This document shows, in pieces, positions 1-9,349 of a stretch of DNA of 64,000 bases. Origin of the DNA: Haloferax sp. Atlit-12N (GTDB lineage Archaea > Halobacteriota > Halobacteria > Halobacteriales > Haloferacaceae); contig NZ_PSYW01000001.1 of assembly GCF_003383095.1 (NCBI RefSeq), forward strand, positions 124,001 to 188,000, written 5' to 3'. Every line of letters begins with the position of its first letter. Positions within the stretch are counted from its first letter, which is position 1. The notes below the pieces were generated by a model. That model did not search any database and had not been told where the DNA came from. It saw nothing but the letters and a program-made list of their open reading frames with translations. The position numbers and the translations under genes are program-made.

Positions 1-28
1 TTCGGCGGGAGGCGAACCTCGCGCGCGA

Positions 29-2383
29 CTACTCGACCGACGACCAGAACTGGTCGAGACCGAAGCCGAGCATGTCTGGGCTGACCGGTCTGAACTCCTC
101 GCGTTCCTGTGCCGGCAGGTAGTCGCGGACGCCGTTCCACGAGTCGCGGGCGTACCGAGCGTCCACGAAGACGCGGACGCCGACCTCGTCGGTGCCGCGG
201 ATAACGCGGCCAATGGCCTGCCGCGCCTTTCTGACCGCGGGCACCGTGAGTGCCGTCTCGAACCCGTCACCGAACTCGCGGTCGTAGGCGGTCTTCACCG
301 CGCGGGTCCGCGGCGACGACGTGTTGATGAGTGGGACGCCGCAGACGACCGCCGCCGAGAGCTTGTCGCCGCTGTAATCGACGCCCTCGGTGAGCGTGCC
401 GCGGAGGCTCGTCACGAGCACTTTCCCCTCGCCGCCGAAGAAGTCGCGCTTGAGTCGCTCCGTGGCCCCGTCGTCGGACGACTCGTCGAGGAGGACGGGC
501 TTGCCCACGCGGGCTTCGAGCGCGCCCGCCATCCACTCGGCCTCTGCGTAGTTCGGCATCCCGACGAGGACGTTCCCGGGCGACCGCTCGCACACTTCGA
601 CGGCGGCGTCGGTGTACGCGAGTCTCGTCTCGTTTTCCTCGCCGGGCGGCCCGCGGTTGCTGTGGGTGAACTTCGGCACGTCGACGGCGAAACTCGCGCG
701 GTTCGACTCGGGGAAGCCGAGGCCGAACGTCCGCTCTGCCACCGGGCGGCCGTCGTCGGCGAGGGCGTCGAGGCCGGTCACGCGCCGGAACACGTCGATG
801 GGTTCGAGCGTCGCGCTCATGAGGACGCCGCCGCCGAAGTCGCCGAGGCGCTCGGCGATGGCTTCGCCGGGGACGCAGTTGTGGACCGACAGCCGGGCGT
901 TGTAGGCGCGCCGCCACGACTCCGGTGGCTCCATCTCGTCCCACGTCCGTTCGAGTTCGATTTCGCGGAAGTGCTTTTCGTGGTCTGCGTAGGCCCACGT
1001 CGCCAGCGCCCGCCCCGCCGCGGGCGCGGCCCGGCGCTTGTCGTCTTCCTCCACCGAGTCGAGGATACGGGCGACCGCCGAGCCGGTCGCCTCGGCGCGG
1101 ACCCACGTCCCCTCGTCGTGGCCGTTGTCGTCCGCCCACTCGGTGAGTTCGTCGACGCCGGGGTCCTCGGGGTCGCGCAGGGGGAGTTCCTCGTCGTCGA
1201 GTTCGGTGAGGTCGGCGCGCCAGCCGACGTACTCGCGGTCGAGATGGGCGGTCACGCGGCGGTCGAGTTCCTCGCGGAGGTCGCGGATGAAGTCTCGGGT
1301 CTCCTCCAGTTCGCGGAGCGTCACGTCGGCCTCCTGTAGCTCTCCGCGGACGAGTTCGGCGTCGACGGTGGACTTGCCGGCGTCGTCGAACTTCACCGGC
1401 TGGATGACCCGCGTGAACTCGCTTTCGGCGTCGCGGAGCGTCCGGTCGCCGACGCCGACGGAGACGAGGTCGCGGACGCGGGGTTCGAGCATGTGCGCCT
1501 CGTCGCAGATGACGAACGTCGAGTCGTCGACGAGCGCGCCGGTGAACGTGCCGACGGTCGTCGGGTCGAACGCGTGGTAGTAGTTGCCGACGACGACCTC
1601 GACGTGGGGCAACAGCGCGCCCATCACGGAGTGGGGACACGACCCCGCGCCAGCGGCCAGCGAGACGAGGTCCTCGGTCGCGATGAGTCCCTTGTCGTCG
1701 AAGTCGAAGGGGACGGCCTCGATTGGGTCGCCGTCTTCGGGGAGGTCCGCGAGGAAGTTCGCATAAAAGGGGCAGTACTCCACGTCCTCGTACTCCGGCA
1801 TCGACTTCGGGTACGGCGTCGGGTCGCCCGCGGTTTCGAGGTAGTTCGGGCCCGCGGTGGTCGAACCGGTGTCGAGGAGGCCGGTCTGTTGCTCGCGGGC
1901 GTCCTTGGCGAGCGCCTCGGCGCTGGTCCGACCGCCGTCGCCGACGAGCCCGCGGGTCCGGTCGCGGAGGCCCTCACAGCGGTCGTAGACGGTCGAGTCG
2001 TCGATGCCGCCACAGCCCTCGCGGCTGTAGGGACACACGTCGGACTTGCCGACGAGCGTGAGCCCCGAGACGGGTTTCCAGTCGGTCGGGAGGTTCTCGT
2101 TGATGGTTCGGAGGTCGGCCTCGAACTGCCGCAACTGTTGCTTGACGCTCGTGAGGACGAAGACGCGCTCGTAGTCGGAGTCGGGGTCGCGGACGAGTTC
2201 GATGCCGGCGGTGAGCGCGAGCATCGTCTTGCCGGTCCCGCACGCGCCCTCCACGACGGCGAAGCCGTCGTCTCGGGCGGTCTGTATCGCGGTCTCGATT
2301 CCATCGGCCTGCTCCGGGTACGCCTCCGGGTGGCCGAACACCTCCTGCCAGGTCACGCTCTGTGGTCCAGTTGCGACGGCCAT
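29..2383 (-). CDS. Rad3/XPD-family ATP-dependent DNA helicase
   Basis: A 784-residue superfamily 2 helicase of the Rad3/XPD/DinG group, which unwinds DNA 5'->3' in repair. Visible motifs are Walker A GACGTGKT at about residues 46-53, the DEAH box (CDEAH) at about 293-297, and a C-terminal motif VI containing AIGRVIRG. Cysteines at about 117, 124, 136 and 204 lie between Walker A and the DEAH box, where XPD proteins hold a 4Fe-4S cluster, so an iron-sulfur helicase is likely. The ATG at 2383 gives a start about 45 residues before Walker A, normal for the family. It is the last gene of a minus-strand run after a winged-helix regulator (72 bp gap). Whether it acts in nucleotide excision repair or another pathway cannot be told from sequence. 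Confidence 0.93.
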   Translation of the reverse strand: MAVATGPQSVTWQEVFGHPEAYPEQADGIETAIQTARDDGFAVVEGACGTGKTMLALTAGIELVRDPDSDYERVFVLTSVKQQLRQFEADLRTINENLPTDWKPVSGLTLVGKSDVCPYSREGCGGIDDSTVYDRCEGLRDRTRGLVGDGGRTSAEALAKDAREQQTGLLDTGSTTAGPNYLETAGDPTPYPKSMPEYEDVEYCPFYANFLADLPEDGDPIEAVPFDFDDKGLIATEDLVSLAAGAGSCPHSVMGALLPHVEVVVGNYYHAFDPTTVGTFTGALVDDSTFVICDEAHMLEPRVRDLVSVGVGDRTLRDAESEFTRVIQPVKFDDAGKSTVDAELVRGELQEADVTLRELEETRDFIRDLREELDRRVTAHLDREYVGWRADLTELDDEELPLRDPEDPGVDELTEWADDNGHDEGTWVRAEATGSAVARILDSVEEDDKRRAAPAAGRALATWAYADHEKHFREIELERTWDEMEPPESWRRAYNARLSVHNCVPGEAIAERLGDFGGGVLMSATLEPIDVFRRVTGLDALADDGRPVAERTFGLGFPESNRASFAVDVPKFTHSNRGPPGEENETRLAYTDAAVEVCERSPGNVLVGMPNYAEAEWMAGALEARVGKPVLLDESSDDGATERLKRDFFGGEGKVLVTSLRGTLTEGVDYSGDKLSAAVVCGVPLINTSSPRTRAVKTAYDREFGDGFETALTVPAVRKARQAIGRVIRGTDEVGVRVFVDARYARDSWNGVRDYLPAQEREEFRPVSPDMLGFGLDQFWSSVE

Positions 2384-2455
2384 AGGGGTGTCGGTGACTG
2401 GCCGCGTTCCCGTACTTGAACGTTCGCGCGAACGTGAGCGTCGGGGCCGTCGGCG

Positions 2456-2845
2456 CTATTCGAGGAAGGAGGCGATGGCCTCGGCGAAGGCCTCGCGGTC
2501 GCCGCTGTCGCCACCGACGCAGACGACGAACGGAGCGCCCGCGGCGGCGTACACCTTCATTTCGCGCCCCTTCTCGGAGTAGCGGGTGCCGGCGACGCGG
2601 ACGAGGTCGGCGTCGATGAGGTTTCCGAGGTGGTGGCGGGCGTTCTGGACGGAGGTCTCGACCCGCTTCGAGAGTTCGGTCGCCGTCGCCGGCGAGTCCT
2701 GCAGACACGACAGCAGGTCGCGGGCGGTGTCACAAGAGAGACTTCCGAGGAGTTGCTCCGTCTCGTCGTCGTCGAGCCAATGGACCCGCGGGGCGGTCTC
2801 GTCGCTCGTATCGACGGTTCCGTCGGACGGCAGCAACCCTGACAT
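2456..2845 (-). CDS. Winged-helix (ArsR-like) transcriptional regulator
   Basis: A 129-residue protein with a winged helix-turn-helix in the middle (about residues 38-90): a segment like LSCDTARDLLSCLQ, then SVQNARHHLGNLIDADLV, the usual ArsR recognition helix and wing entry. The C-terminal 35 residues are hydrophobic and glycine-rich (FVVCVGGDSGDREAF) and have no recognisable ligand motif. This layout is common among haloarchaeal regulators of unknown effector. It lies 41 bp after the MFS transporter on the same strand and could regulate it, but no operator was identified. The ATG at 2845 is the only good start. Confidence 0.75.
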   Translation of the reverse strand: MSGLLPSDGTVDTSDETAPRVHWLDDDETEQLLGSLSCDTARDLLSCLQDSPATATELSKRVETSVQNARHHLGNLIDADLVRVAGTRYSEKGREMKVYAAAGAPFVVCVGGDSGDREAFAEAIASFLE

Positions 2846-2886
2846 ACACTCGACATTTCGGTGCGAGAAGTAAACGGTTTCGGGAG

Positions 2887-4128
2887 TCAGGCGCTCGACG
2901 GGTCGGTCCGGTCGACGCCCGGCAGTCGGTTCACCGCGTAGAGAACCGCGAGCGCGGCGACGAACACCGCGAGCCCTCCGGCGAGTGTTCGGAAGACCGC
3001 CTCGAAGGCGTAGTTCGCCTCGGTGAGGAAGCCGACCGCGCCGCTCCCGTTAGCCTCCAAGAGGAGCGCCGCGCCACTGAAGACGGCGTAGGCGCTCCCG
3101 CGGGCGTCGCTGGGGAGCGACGAGAGCATGAACGTGTCCAGCGCGGGAAACAGGCTGTGGATGACGTAGCCGAGTACGGCGACGACGACGGCGACGGCGA
3201 CGAAGCCCTGCGCGTAGGTCAGGGCGACGAGCGCGCCGATAAAGGCGACGAGCAGGCCGAAGATGTAGGGGACGTGCGGGAGTTTGTCCGCGAGGCGACC
3301 CGACAGCGAGAACGCGGGGACGCCGGCCGCGAAGACGATAGTGAGCATCGTGCTCGCGGTGGCGGCGTCGAACGCCTTCGCCTGCGTCATGTACGACACG
3401 AGGAAGTTGAACAGGCCCTGCCAGACGAACCCCGCGGGCGCGATGAGGAGGATGCCCGTGAGGATGAGTTTCCAGTGGCCGAGCGCGGCGGAGAAGTCTC
3501 GGTCCGCGCCCGTGCCGGCCCCCGCGCTCCCGTCTCGGGAGACGGCGTAGAGGAGGAGCGTCACGAGCGCGCCGGCGGCCGCCAGCACCCAGAACGTCTC
3601 GCGCCACGAGTACGACGCGAGGATGAAGACGACCACGGGCGCGGCGACGACGGCGGCGACCTGACTGGCCGCGCCGTGGATGCCGACCATGCGGCCGACG
3701 CGCTCGGGGAACAGTTCGCCGACGAGCGGGGTCGCGGAGACGAAGTACGCGCCCGAGGCGAGGCCGAGACCGAACGCGCCGATTTGGAGCGTCAGCACCG
3801 ACGTCGCGCTCGCGGTGAACGCCGCGGCGACGACGAGGAGCGTGCCCGACCCGAGGACGACCTTCGACCGCGAGACGCGCGTGAGGAGGTAGCCGACGGG
3901 GATGCGCGGGATGGCTGTCCCGAGCCAGACGAGGCTCGTCACGACGCCGATGGTCGCCGGACCGACCGAAAACTGCGTCTGGAGCGTCTCGACGAGCGGC
4001 GGGAACGCGACGCGGCCGAAGTTGACGAGGAAGACGAGTCCGCAGAGAGTTCCGAAGAGGCGGCGAGTCACTACCTCGGATTCAGTCGCCGCCGTGTCAA
4101 ACGTTGCGAATCCGACCCGCGACCACAT
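2887..4128 (-). CDS. MFS transporter
   Basis: A 413-residue integral membrane protein with about 12 hydrophobic segments in two halves, typical of major facilitator superfamily carriers. The segment GYLLTRVSRSK after the second helix fits the MFS loop 2-3 motif (G-x3-D/T-R-x2-G/S-R-R/K). The substrate cannot be predicted. The start is uncertain: the ATG at 4128 adds about 19 polar residues before the first helix, while an in-frame GTG at 4071 (reading VTRRLFGTL) would start just before that helix. It is divergent from nnr with only 32 bp between if the upstream ATG is used, so the promoters would overlap. That makes the GTG start attractive. The winged-helix regulator downstream may control it. 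Confidence 0.85.
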   Translation of the reverse strand: MWSRVGFATFDTAATESEVVTRRLFGTLCGLVFLVNFGRVAFPPLVETLQTQFSVGPATIGVVTSLVWLGTAIPRIPVGYLLTRVSRSKVVLGSGTLLVVAAAFTASATSVLTLQIGAFGLGLASGAYFVSATPLVGELFPERVGRMVGIHGAASQVAAVVAAPVVVFILASYSWRETFWVLAAAGALVTLLLYAVSRDGSAGAGTGADRDFSAALGHWKLILTGILLIAPAGFVWQGLFNFLVSYMTQAKAFDAATASTMLTIVFAAGVPAFSLSGRLADKLPHVPYIFGLLVAFIGALVALTYAQGFVAVAVVVAVLGYVIHSLFPALDTFMLSSLPSDARGSAYAVFSGAALLLEANGSGAVGFLTEANYAFEAVFRTLAGGLAVFVAALAVLYAVNRLPGVDRTDPSSA

Positions 4129-4160
4129 GTGTTAACGCGGCCCCGGGCCAACGGGGGCGT

Positions 4161-5597
4161 ATGATTACGAGTCGACGCATGGCCGCGGTCGACCTGAACG
4201 CCGAGGCGCTCGGCGTGCCGCGGAAACAGCTCATGGAGTCGAGCGGGAACGCCGTCGCGCGGGCCTGCCGCGACCTCGCGGAGCCCGGCGCGTCGGTCGC
4301 AATCGTCGCCGGCCGCGGCAACAACGGCGGCGACGCGCTCGTCGCCGCGCGGTTCCTGAAGGCGTACGATGTGACCGTCCACCTGCTCGGTCGCCCGGAG
4401 ACGATTTCGACCGACATCGCCCGCGAGAACTGGGACGCCCTCGTCGCGGGCGAGGCCGACCGACGGACCGTCACCGATTCGACCGCCTTCGACCTCGGCG
4501 ACCCGGACCTCGTCGTGGACGCGATGCTCGGCACCGGCGTCACCGGCGCGCTCCGCGAACCCGAGGCGACGGCCGCGCGCGCCATCAACGAGTCATCCGC
4601 GACTGTCCTCGCGGTGGACGTTCCCTCCGGCGTCGACGCCGACACCGGCGACGCGGCGGGACTCACGGTCGACGCCGACCGGGTCGTCACCTTCCACGAC
4701 GACAAGCCCGGTCTCGGCGACCTCGACTGCGAGGTCGTCGTCGCCGACATCGGCATCCCCGAGGCGGCCGAGTTGTTCACCGGTCCCGGCGACCTCCTCG
4801 CGCTCGACCGCGACGCCCAGAGCCACAAGGGTGACCACGGCGACGTGCTCGTCGTCGGCGGCGGCCCGTACACCGGCGCGCCCGCGCTCGCCGCGCAGTC
4901 GGCCCTCAGAGCCGGCGCGGACCTCGCCCGCGTCGCCTGCCCCGAGACCGTCGCCCGCGAGGTACAGGGCTACTCGGAGAACCTCATCGTCCGCGGCTTT
5001 TCGGGCGACCGACTCGCACCCGAACACGTCCCCGACCTCCTCGATTTCGCCGCCGACCGCGACGCGGTCGTTTTCGGTCCCGGCCTCGGCGACGCCGACG
5101 AGTCGCTCGACGCGGTCCGCGAGTTCCTCGCCGCCTACGACGGGACCGCCGTCGTCGACGCCGACGCCCTGCAGGTCGTCCCCGAGGTGGACACCGAGGC
5201 GACCCTCATCTGTACGCCCCATCAGGGCGAGTTGGCGAAGATGGGCGGCGAGACCGACGCCGACTGGGAGGCCCGACGCGACCTCGTCCGCGAGTTCGCC
5301 GCCGACCTCGGCCACACGCTCCTCGTGAAGGGCGCGTACGACGTGGTCTCCGACGGCGACGCGGTCCGCGTCAACCGAACTGGGAACCCCGGCATGACCG
5401 TCGGGGGGACCGGCGACGTACTTGCGGGCGCGACCGGCGCGCTCGCGGTCGTCCTGCCCCCGCTCGACGCGGCCGCCGTCGCGGCCTACGCGAACGGCCG
5501 CGCGGGCGACCTCGCCGCCGAGGCGTTCGGCAGCGGTCTCGTCGCCACCGACCTGCTCGAACGACTGCCCGCGGCTCTGCGAGGTGAGGAAGCATGA
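4161..5597 (+). CDS. nnr: Bifunctional NAD(P)HX epimerase / ADP-dependent NAD(P)HX dehydratase
   Basis: This enzyme repairs hydrated NADH/NADPH. The N-terminal YjeF_N domain (about residues 1-215) epimerises the S and R forms and contains the GRGNNGGDALVAARF nucleotide loop. The C-terminal ribokinase-like domain (about 220-478) dehydrates the S form with ADP and contains NPGMTVGGTGDVLAG. At 478 residues it has the usual length of the fused form. I chose the ATG at 4161 (MITSRRMAAVD) over an upstream in-frame start at 4104 because family members begin right at this region and the extension is arginine/proline-rich out-of-frame-like sequence. Its stop overlaps the moaC start (ATGA), so the two are probably co-translated. 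Confidence 0.95.
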   Translation: MITSRRMAAVDLNAEALGVPRKQLMESSGNAVARACRDLAEPGASVAIVAGRGNNGGDALVAARFLKAYDVTVHLLGRPETISTDIARENWDALVAGEADRRTVTDSTAFDLGDPDLVVDAMLGTGVTGALREPEATAARAINESSATVLAVDVPSGVDADTGDAAGLTVDADRVVTFHDDKPGLGDLDCEVVVADIGIPEAAELFTGPGDLLALDRDAQSHKGDHGDVLVVGGGPYTGAPALAAQSALRAGADLARVACPETVAREVQGYSENLIVRGFSGDRLAPEHVPDLLDFAADRDAVVFGPGLGDADESLDAVREFLAAYDGTAVVDADALQVVPEVDTEATLICTPHQGELAKMGGETDADWEARRDLVREFAADLGHTLLVKGAYDVVSDGDAVRVNRTGNPGMTVGGTGDVLAGATGALAVVLPPLDAAAVAAYANGRAGDLAAEAFGSGLVATDLLERLPAALRGEEA

Positions 5598-6121
5598 GCG
5601 ACGAGCACGCCGGGTCGGAGTCGAACGAGTCGGCCGACGGCGACGACCGCGACCTGACCCACGTCGACGAGGAGGGCAACGTCCAGATGGTCGACGTGGG
5701 CGAAAAGCCCGACACCCGCCGTCGGGCGGTCGCCCGCGGAACCATCCACCTCAGCGCCAACACTGTTCGGGCTATCCGCGACGACGAAATCGGGAAGGGC
5801 GACGTGTTGGCGACCGCCCGAATCGGCGCGATTCAGGCCGTCAAACACACGTGGGAGACGATTCCGATGTGCCACCAGATTCCCATCACGAACGTCGACA
5901 CCGAGTTCGAGGTGGCCGACGAGTCGGTCACGCTGTCCGTGACGGTCGGGACGACCGGGAAAACGGGCTGTGAGATGGAGGCGTTAGAGGGCGTGACGAC
6001 CGGCCTCAACGTCGTCTGGGACATGGTGAAGGCCGCGGAGAAAGACGACGACGGCCAGTATCCGGGGACGCGTATCTCCGACGTGGAAGTCGTCACGAAA
6101 CAAAAAGAGACGCTCGACTGA
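5594..6121 (+). CDS. moaC: Cyclic pyranopterin monophosphate synthase (molybdenum cofactor biosynthesis)
   Basis: MoaC converts the 3',8-cyclo-GTP made by MoaA into cyclic pyranopterin monophosphate, the second step of molybdopterin synthesis. The 175-residue protein shows the family motifs: VQMVDVGEK followed by ARGTIHLS, a MCHQIPIT segment, and GCEMEALEGVT. The first 25 or so residues (Asp/Glu/Ser-rich) are a haloarchaeal extension before the conserved start of the fold. The ATG at 5594 overlaps the nnr stop by four bases, indicating translational coupling. Nnr and MoaC have no known mechanistic link, so the pairing probably reflects shared transcription. Confidence 0.96.
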   Translation: MSDEHAGSESNESADGDDRDLTHVDEEGNVQMVDVGEKPDTRRRAVARGTIHLSANTVRAIRDDEIGKGDVLATARIGAIQAVKHTWETIPMCHQIPITNVDTEFEVADESVTLSVTVGTTGKTGCEMEALEGVTTGLNVVWDMVKAAEKDDDGQYPGTRISDVEVVTKQKETLD

Positions 6122-6167
6122 GCCGGATCCGGTCGCGTCTCGGTGGACCCGGCGTGTGTGACGCGAG

Positions 6168-7469
6168 TCAGGCCGAGTCGGCCGGCGCAGAGAGGTCGGC
6201 GGCCTTCGCCCGCGCTTTCTCGACGATTGCGGGGCGCGCCTCGAACTCGACGTGGACCTGCTCGCCCTCGTACTCCTCGGCCTCGACGTGGGCGTGGTCG
6301 TAGAGCCACGAGACGAGGCTCATCGTGTCGTCGGCCATCGGCAACAGGAGGCGCTCGTGCTTCCACGCGGGCAGTTCGTCCTCGACGCGGGCGGCCAGTT
6401 CCTCGACGTTCTCGCCGGTCAGCCCCGAGACGGCGACGGGGTTGGGCGCGAGCGCCGACAGCGCGGCGCGCTTTTCTTCGAGTTCCTCGGCCGCGACCTT
6501 GTCCACCTTGTTGAACACGGTCACGATGGGCGCTTCGTTGCGCTCGTAGAGCGTGTCGTGGCTGGTGACGAGCTTCTCGCGCATCTCCTCGATGGGCTCG
6601 GAGGCGTCCACGACGAGCAACACGAGGTCGGCCCGGTAGACCGAATCGAGCGTGGACTTGAACGACTCGACGAGCCAGTGGGGGAGGTCCGAGACGAATC
6701 CGACGGTGTCGGTGAGAAGCACGTCTCGCTTGCCCGTCTCGGCGCGGCGCGTGGTCGTCCCAAGGGTCGTGAACAGTTTGTCTTGGGACTCGGCGGTCGG
6801 GTCGAGGTCCGGGTGGAGGTCGTCGTTCTGGCCGACTTCGAGGTCGGCGGCGAGCCGCTGCATCAGCGTCGACTTCCCGGCGTTCGTGTAGCCCGCGAGG
6901 GCCACGAGGTCGAAGCCGGACTCGCGGCGCTGTTCGCGCCGGGTCTCTTCTTTGTCCGCGATGGCGTCCAGTTCGTTCTTGATGCGCGAAATCTGGGCCT
7001 TGATGTCCTGTTCGCGGCTCTCGTCGTACTCACCGAGGCCCATAAACCCGGGGCGCTCGTCGCGCTTCGCCAGCGACGCCTTCGCCTCGGCGCGGGGCAG
7101 TTCGTAGCGGAGCTCGGCGAGTTCGACCTGTAACTGCGCCTTGCGGGTGTTCGCCCGCTGGCCGAAGATTTCGAGGATGAGCGTGAAGCGGTCGATGACC
7201 TCCGCGTCGTCGGGGAGCTTCTGGGCGATGTTGTACGTCTGGTAGGGGCCCAGTCGGTTGTCGAAGACGACGGCGGCGGCGTCCTCGCGCGCGACAAGCG
7301 ACGCTAACTCGCCGACTTTCCCTTCGCCGAAGTGGAACGCGGCGTCCTCTTCACGGGTCTGGGTGAGTTCGCCGACCACCTCGTAGCCCGCGGCGCGGGC
7401 GAGGTCGGAAATCTCCGTGAGGTCGGCGTCTCCGCGGTCGACGCGCTTCGCGACGACGACGCGACTCAT
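6168..7469 (-). CDS. hflX: Ribosome-associated GTPase HflX
   Basis: A 433-residue GTPase that binds the large ribosomal subunit; in bacteria it splits stalled ribosomes. The N-terminal HflX domain is seen in the stretch through FDNRLGPYQTYNIAQ, followed by a coiled-coil linker (about 150-180). The G domain has G1 GYTNAGKST, G3 DTVGF followed by DLPHWLVESF, and G4 NKVDK. The C-terminal 70 residues are less conserved, as usual. The ATG at 7469 starts directly with a beta-strand (VVVAKRVD). It is convergent with moaC (46 bp between stops) and is preceded by about 240 bp that also serve the divergent FUN14-like gene. Confidence 0.96.
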   Translation of the reverse strand: MSRVVVAKRVDRGDADLTEISDLARAAGYEVVGELTQTREEDAAFHFGEGKVGELASLVAREDAAAVVFDNRLGPYQTYNIAQKLPDDAEVIDRFTLILEIFGQRANTRKAQLQVELAELRYELPRAEAKASLAKRDERPGFMGLGEYDESREQDIKAQISRIKNELDAIADKEETRREQRRESGFDLVALAGYTNAGKSTLMQRLAADLEVGQNDDLHPDLDPTAESQDKLFTTLGTTTRRAETGKRDVLLTDTVGFVSDLPHWLVESFKSTLDSVYRADLVLLVVDASEPIEEMREKLVTSHDTLYERNEAPIVTVFNKVDKVAAEELEEKRAALSALAPNPVAVSGLTGENVEELAARVEDELPAWKHERLLLPMADDTMSLVSWLYDHAHVEAEEYEGEQVHVEFEARPAIVEKARAKAADLSAPADSA

Positions 7470-7681
7470 CGCCGCACCTCGATTGTGGGGTACGTAGCCT
7501 GCACTGTGTCAGTCGGTACTAGCCGCCGGAGGCACTTAAGCCCCGCTCGGCCGGGGTCACGCGTCGAGATGGCGTCCCGTCACCTCCCGTTCCATGGCCG
7601 CGTTTGGACGCCGGGACTCTTGTAGGTTGCCCGGGCGCGACCTGACAGTTCGGTGACGGCGACAGTCTCCCCACAAATCAC

Positions 7682-7687
7682 TTATAC
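7682..7687 (+). promoter_or_regulatory. TATA-like box of the FUN14-like gene
   Basis: TTATAC centred about 26 bp before the ATG at 7710. This spacing places transcription initiation at or next to the start codon, as expected for a leaderless haloarchaeal mRNA, and supports that start over an in-frame codon at 7653. Confidence 0.5.
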
Positions 7688-7709
7688 TGACGGGCGGGAT
7701 GTTCGCCGT

Positions 7710-8039
7710 ATGGACCTCTTGCAACTGAGCATCGACCCGCAGCAGCTCGGCATCGAGTTCGGGAGCGGGGCCGTCATCGGCGGCATCATCGGCTTCGCGG
7801 CCAAGAAAATCGCGAAGCTCATCGCCGTCATCGTCGGCCTCGAACTCGCCGTGTTCAAGTTCCTCGAATCGCGGGGCATCATCACCGTTGACTGGGAGCG
7901 CCTCACCGGCGGCCTCGTGAGCGCCACGCAGGACGCCGCGACCGGCGCGCCGCCGGACTGGATTTCGACGATTCTGTCGACCCTGTCTATCTCCGCCGGC
8001 TTCTCCGGCGGCTTCCTCGTCGGCTTCAAGAAGGGGTAG
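7710..8039 (+). CDS. FUN14-domain-like small membrane protein
   Basis: A 109-residue protein with two or three hydrophobic helices. A glycine-rich first helix (GSGAVIGGIIGFAAKKIAK) is followed by a second helix, a WERL-containing loop, and a last helix with GFSGGFLVGFKKG. This pattern matches FUN14 family proteins, known in eukaryotes as the mitophagy receptor FUNDC1 and widespread in haloarchaea without known function. The upstream in-frame start at 7653 is rejected because a TATA-like box sits inside that extension. It converges with the SBDS gene (27 bp between stops). Confidence 0.75.
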   Translation: MDLLQLSIDPQQLGIEFGSGAVIGGIIGFAAKKIAKLIAVIVGLELAVFKFLESRGIITVDWERLTGGLVSATQDAATGAPPDWISTILSTLSISAGFSGGFLVGFKKG

Positions 8040-8066
8040 TTCGCGTTCGAGACTCGCCGACGCGCC

Positions 8067-8783
8067 TCAGAGGTCGTCTTCGTCCTTGACGATGCGCGTC
8101 TCGGCCGTGCCGCTCGTGATGTTGTTCACCTTGTCGTAGAAGTCGTTTTGCATCCCCGCGGGGAACGTGATGACGCCGACCCACGAGCCGTCGTTCTGCC
8201 ACTCCTCGCGTTCGAGGTCGCCGTAGCTCCGAATCTGCGCCTGTCCGCTCCCGGCGTACTCGGCCGGGAGTTGGACGGCGACGGTGACTTCGGCGAACTT
8301 GATTGGCAACACGGGTCGAAGCGCGTCGAGCGCGTCGTCGACCTGCGACTCGACGGGTTCCATCGGGTCGATTTTGAAGCCGGCCTCTTCGAGCGCGCGC
8401 TCGATTCGCTCCGGCGGGTGCGGCGAGTCGTTCATCTGCGGGTTGACCGCGTTGCGGGCGATGCGGTTGATGAGCGACTTGCGTTTCTGTTCTTGCATCT
8501 CGCGGCGCTGTTCGGCCGTGATCTGAATCTCCCCTTTCTTGACGACCTCGGGGATTATCTCCATCGGGTCGGTCGTTCCGAAGACCTTCTCGAGGTCGTT
8601 CTCGGCGGGGCGGTCGCCGCGGGAGGCGTCCTCGAACACGTCTTCGGCGGCGATGACCTCTTCGAGGTCGCCGTCGAACTCACCGCGCTTTATCGAAAGC
8701 GCCGCGTCGGGGTCGATGAGCACCTCGAACCGCGCGCCGTGAGATTCCAGGCGGGCCGTGACTGCCTCGTCGAGTGAAATCAT
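8067..8783 (-). CDS. Ribosome maturation factor SBDS/Sdo1
   Basis: A 238-residue archaeal homologue of SBDS/Sdo1, the 60S/50S subunit maturation factor that helps release aIF6. The N-terminal FYSH domain (about 1-95) starts [16 protein letters not shown] and includes [16 protein letters not shown]. The central three-helix domain has [21 protein letters not shown] sequence ([14 protein letters not shown]) and [13 protein letters not shown]. The C-terminal ferredoxin-like domain has [19 protein letters not shown]. The ATG at 8783 was chosen because the upstream extension to 8876 is arginine-rich and unrelated to the family. In many archaea this gene lies near proteasome and exosome genes; here it stands alone. 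Confidence 0.94.
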   Translation of the reverse strand: MISLDEAVTARLESHGARFEVLIDPDAALSIKRGEFDGDLEEVIAAEDVFEDASRGDRPAENDLEKVFGTTDPMEIIPEVVKKGEIQITAEQRREMQEQKRKSLINRIARNAVNPQMNDSPHPPERIERALEEAGFKIDPMEPVESQVDDALDALRPVLPIKFAEVTVAVQLPAEYAGSGQAQIRSYGDLEREEWQNDGSWVGVITFPAGMQNDFYDKVNNITSGTAETRIVKDEDDL

Positions 8784-8908
8784 AGGTTCCGATACTCTCT
8801 CCGTGGTAAAAAGCCCTCGCCGACCGACTCCCCCGACAGCGTCTCGCGAAATTCGCCGCGACCTCGTTCGGAGCAATCGTTATGCTCGCCCGCACCCCAC
8901 GTCTCGGT

Positions 8909-9223
8909 ATGAGTTCGCAGACGTCGGAGAAGTCCCTCGAAGAACGGCTCGACCTGTTCATGCGGCGGAACTTCCCCCAAATCGAGATGCACGGCGGCGA
9001 CGCGGGTATCGAGGCCATCGACGAGGAGACCGGCGAAGTGTGGATCTCCCTCACCGGCGCGTGTTCCGGATGCGGTATCTCGCCGATGACGATTCAGGCG
9101 CTGAAGGCGCGCATGGTCGCCGAGTTCGAGGAGATAGACGCGGTCCACGCCTCGACCGGCGGCTTCTACGACGACGACTCGGGCGCGGGGCTCGAACCCG
9201 ACGTGTCCGACGCGCCCTTCTGA
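8909..9223 (+). CDS. NifU C-terminal-domain iron-sulfur carrier (Nfu)
   Basis: A 104-residue protein of the Nfu family, which holds and hands over Fe-S clusters. The domain is recognisable from LDLFMRRNFPQIEMHGGDAGIEAID and the cluster-binding CxxC in ACSGCGISPMTIQALK (about residues 50-65). The ATG at 8909 (MSSQTSEKS) is taken instead of an in-frame ATG at 8882, which adds nine residues unlike the family. It is divergent from the SBDS gene (125 bp), and a thioredoxin gene lies convergent downstream. Confidence 0.92.
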   Translation: MSSQTSEKSLEERLDLFMRRNFPQIEMHGGDAGIEAIDEETGEVWISLTGACSGCGISPMTIQALKARMVAEFEEIDAVHASTGGFYDDDSGAGLEPDVSDAPF

Positions 9224-9349
9224 GCCGTCTTCTGACATCGCTTTTCGACCGAACTGTCCCCACGAGCGACGCCGCCGCGAGCGAACGCCGCACCGTCGCT
9301 CGCCGTGAGAGAAAAACGAAGAATCGGGCCGAGCGGAGCGGACGCCGGC

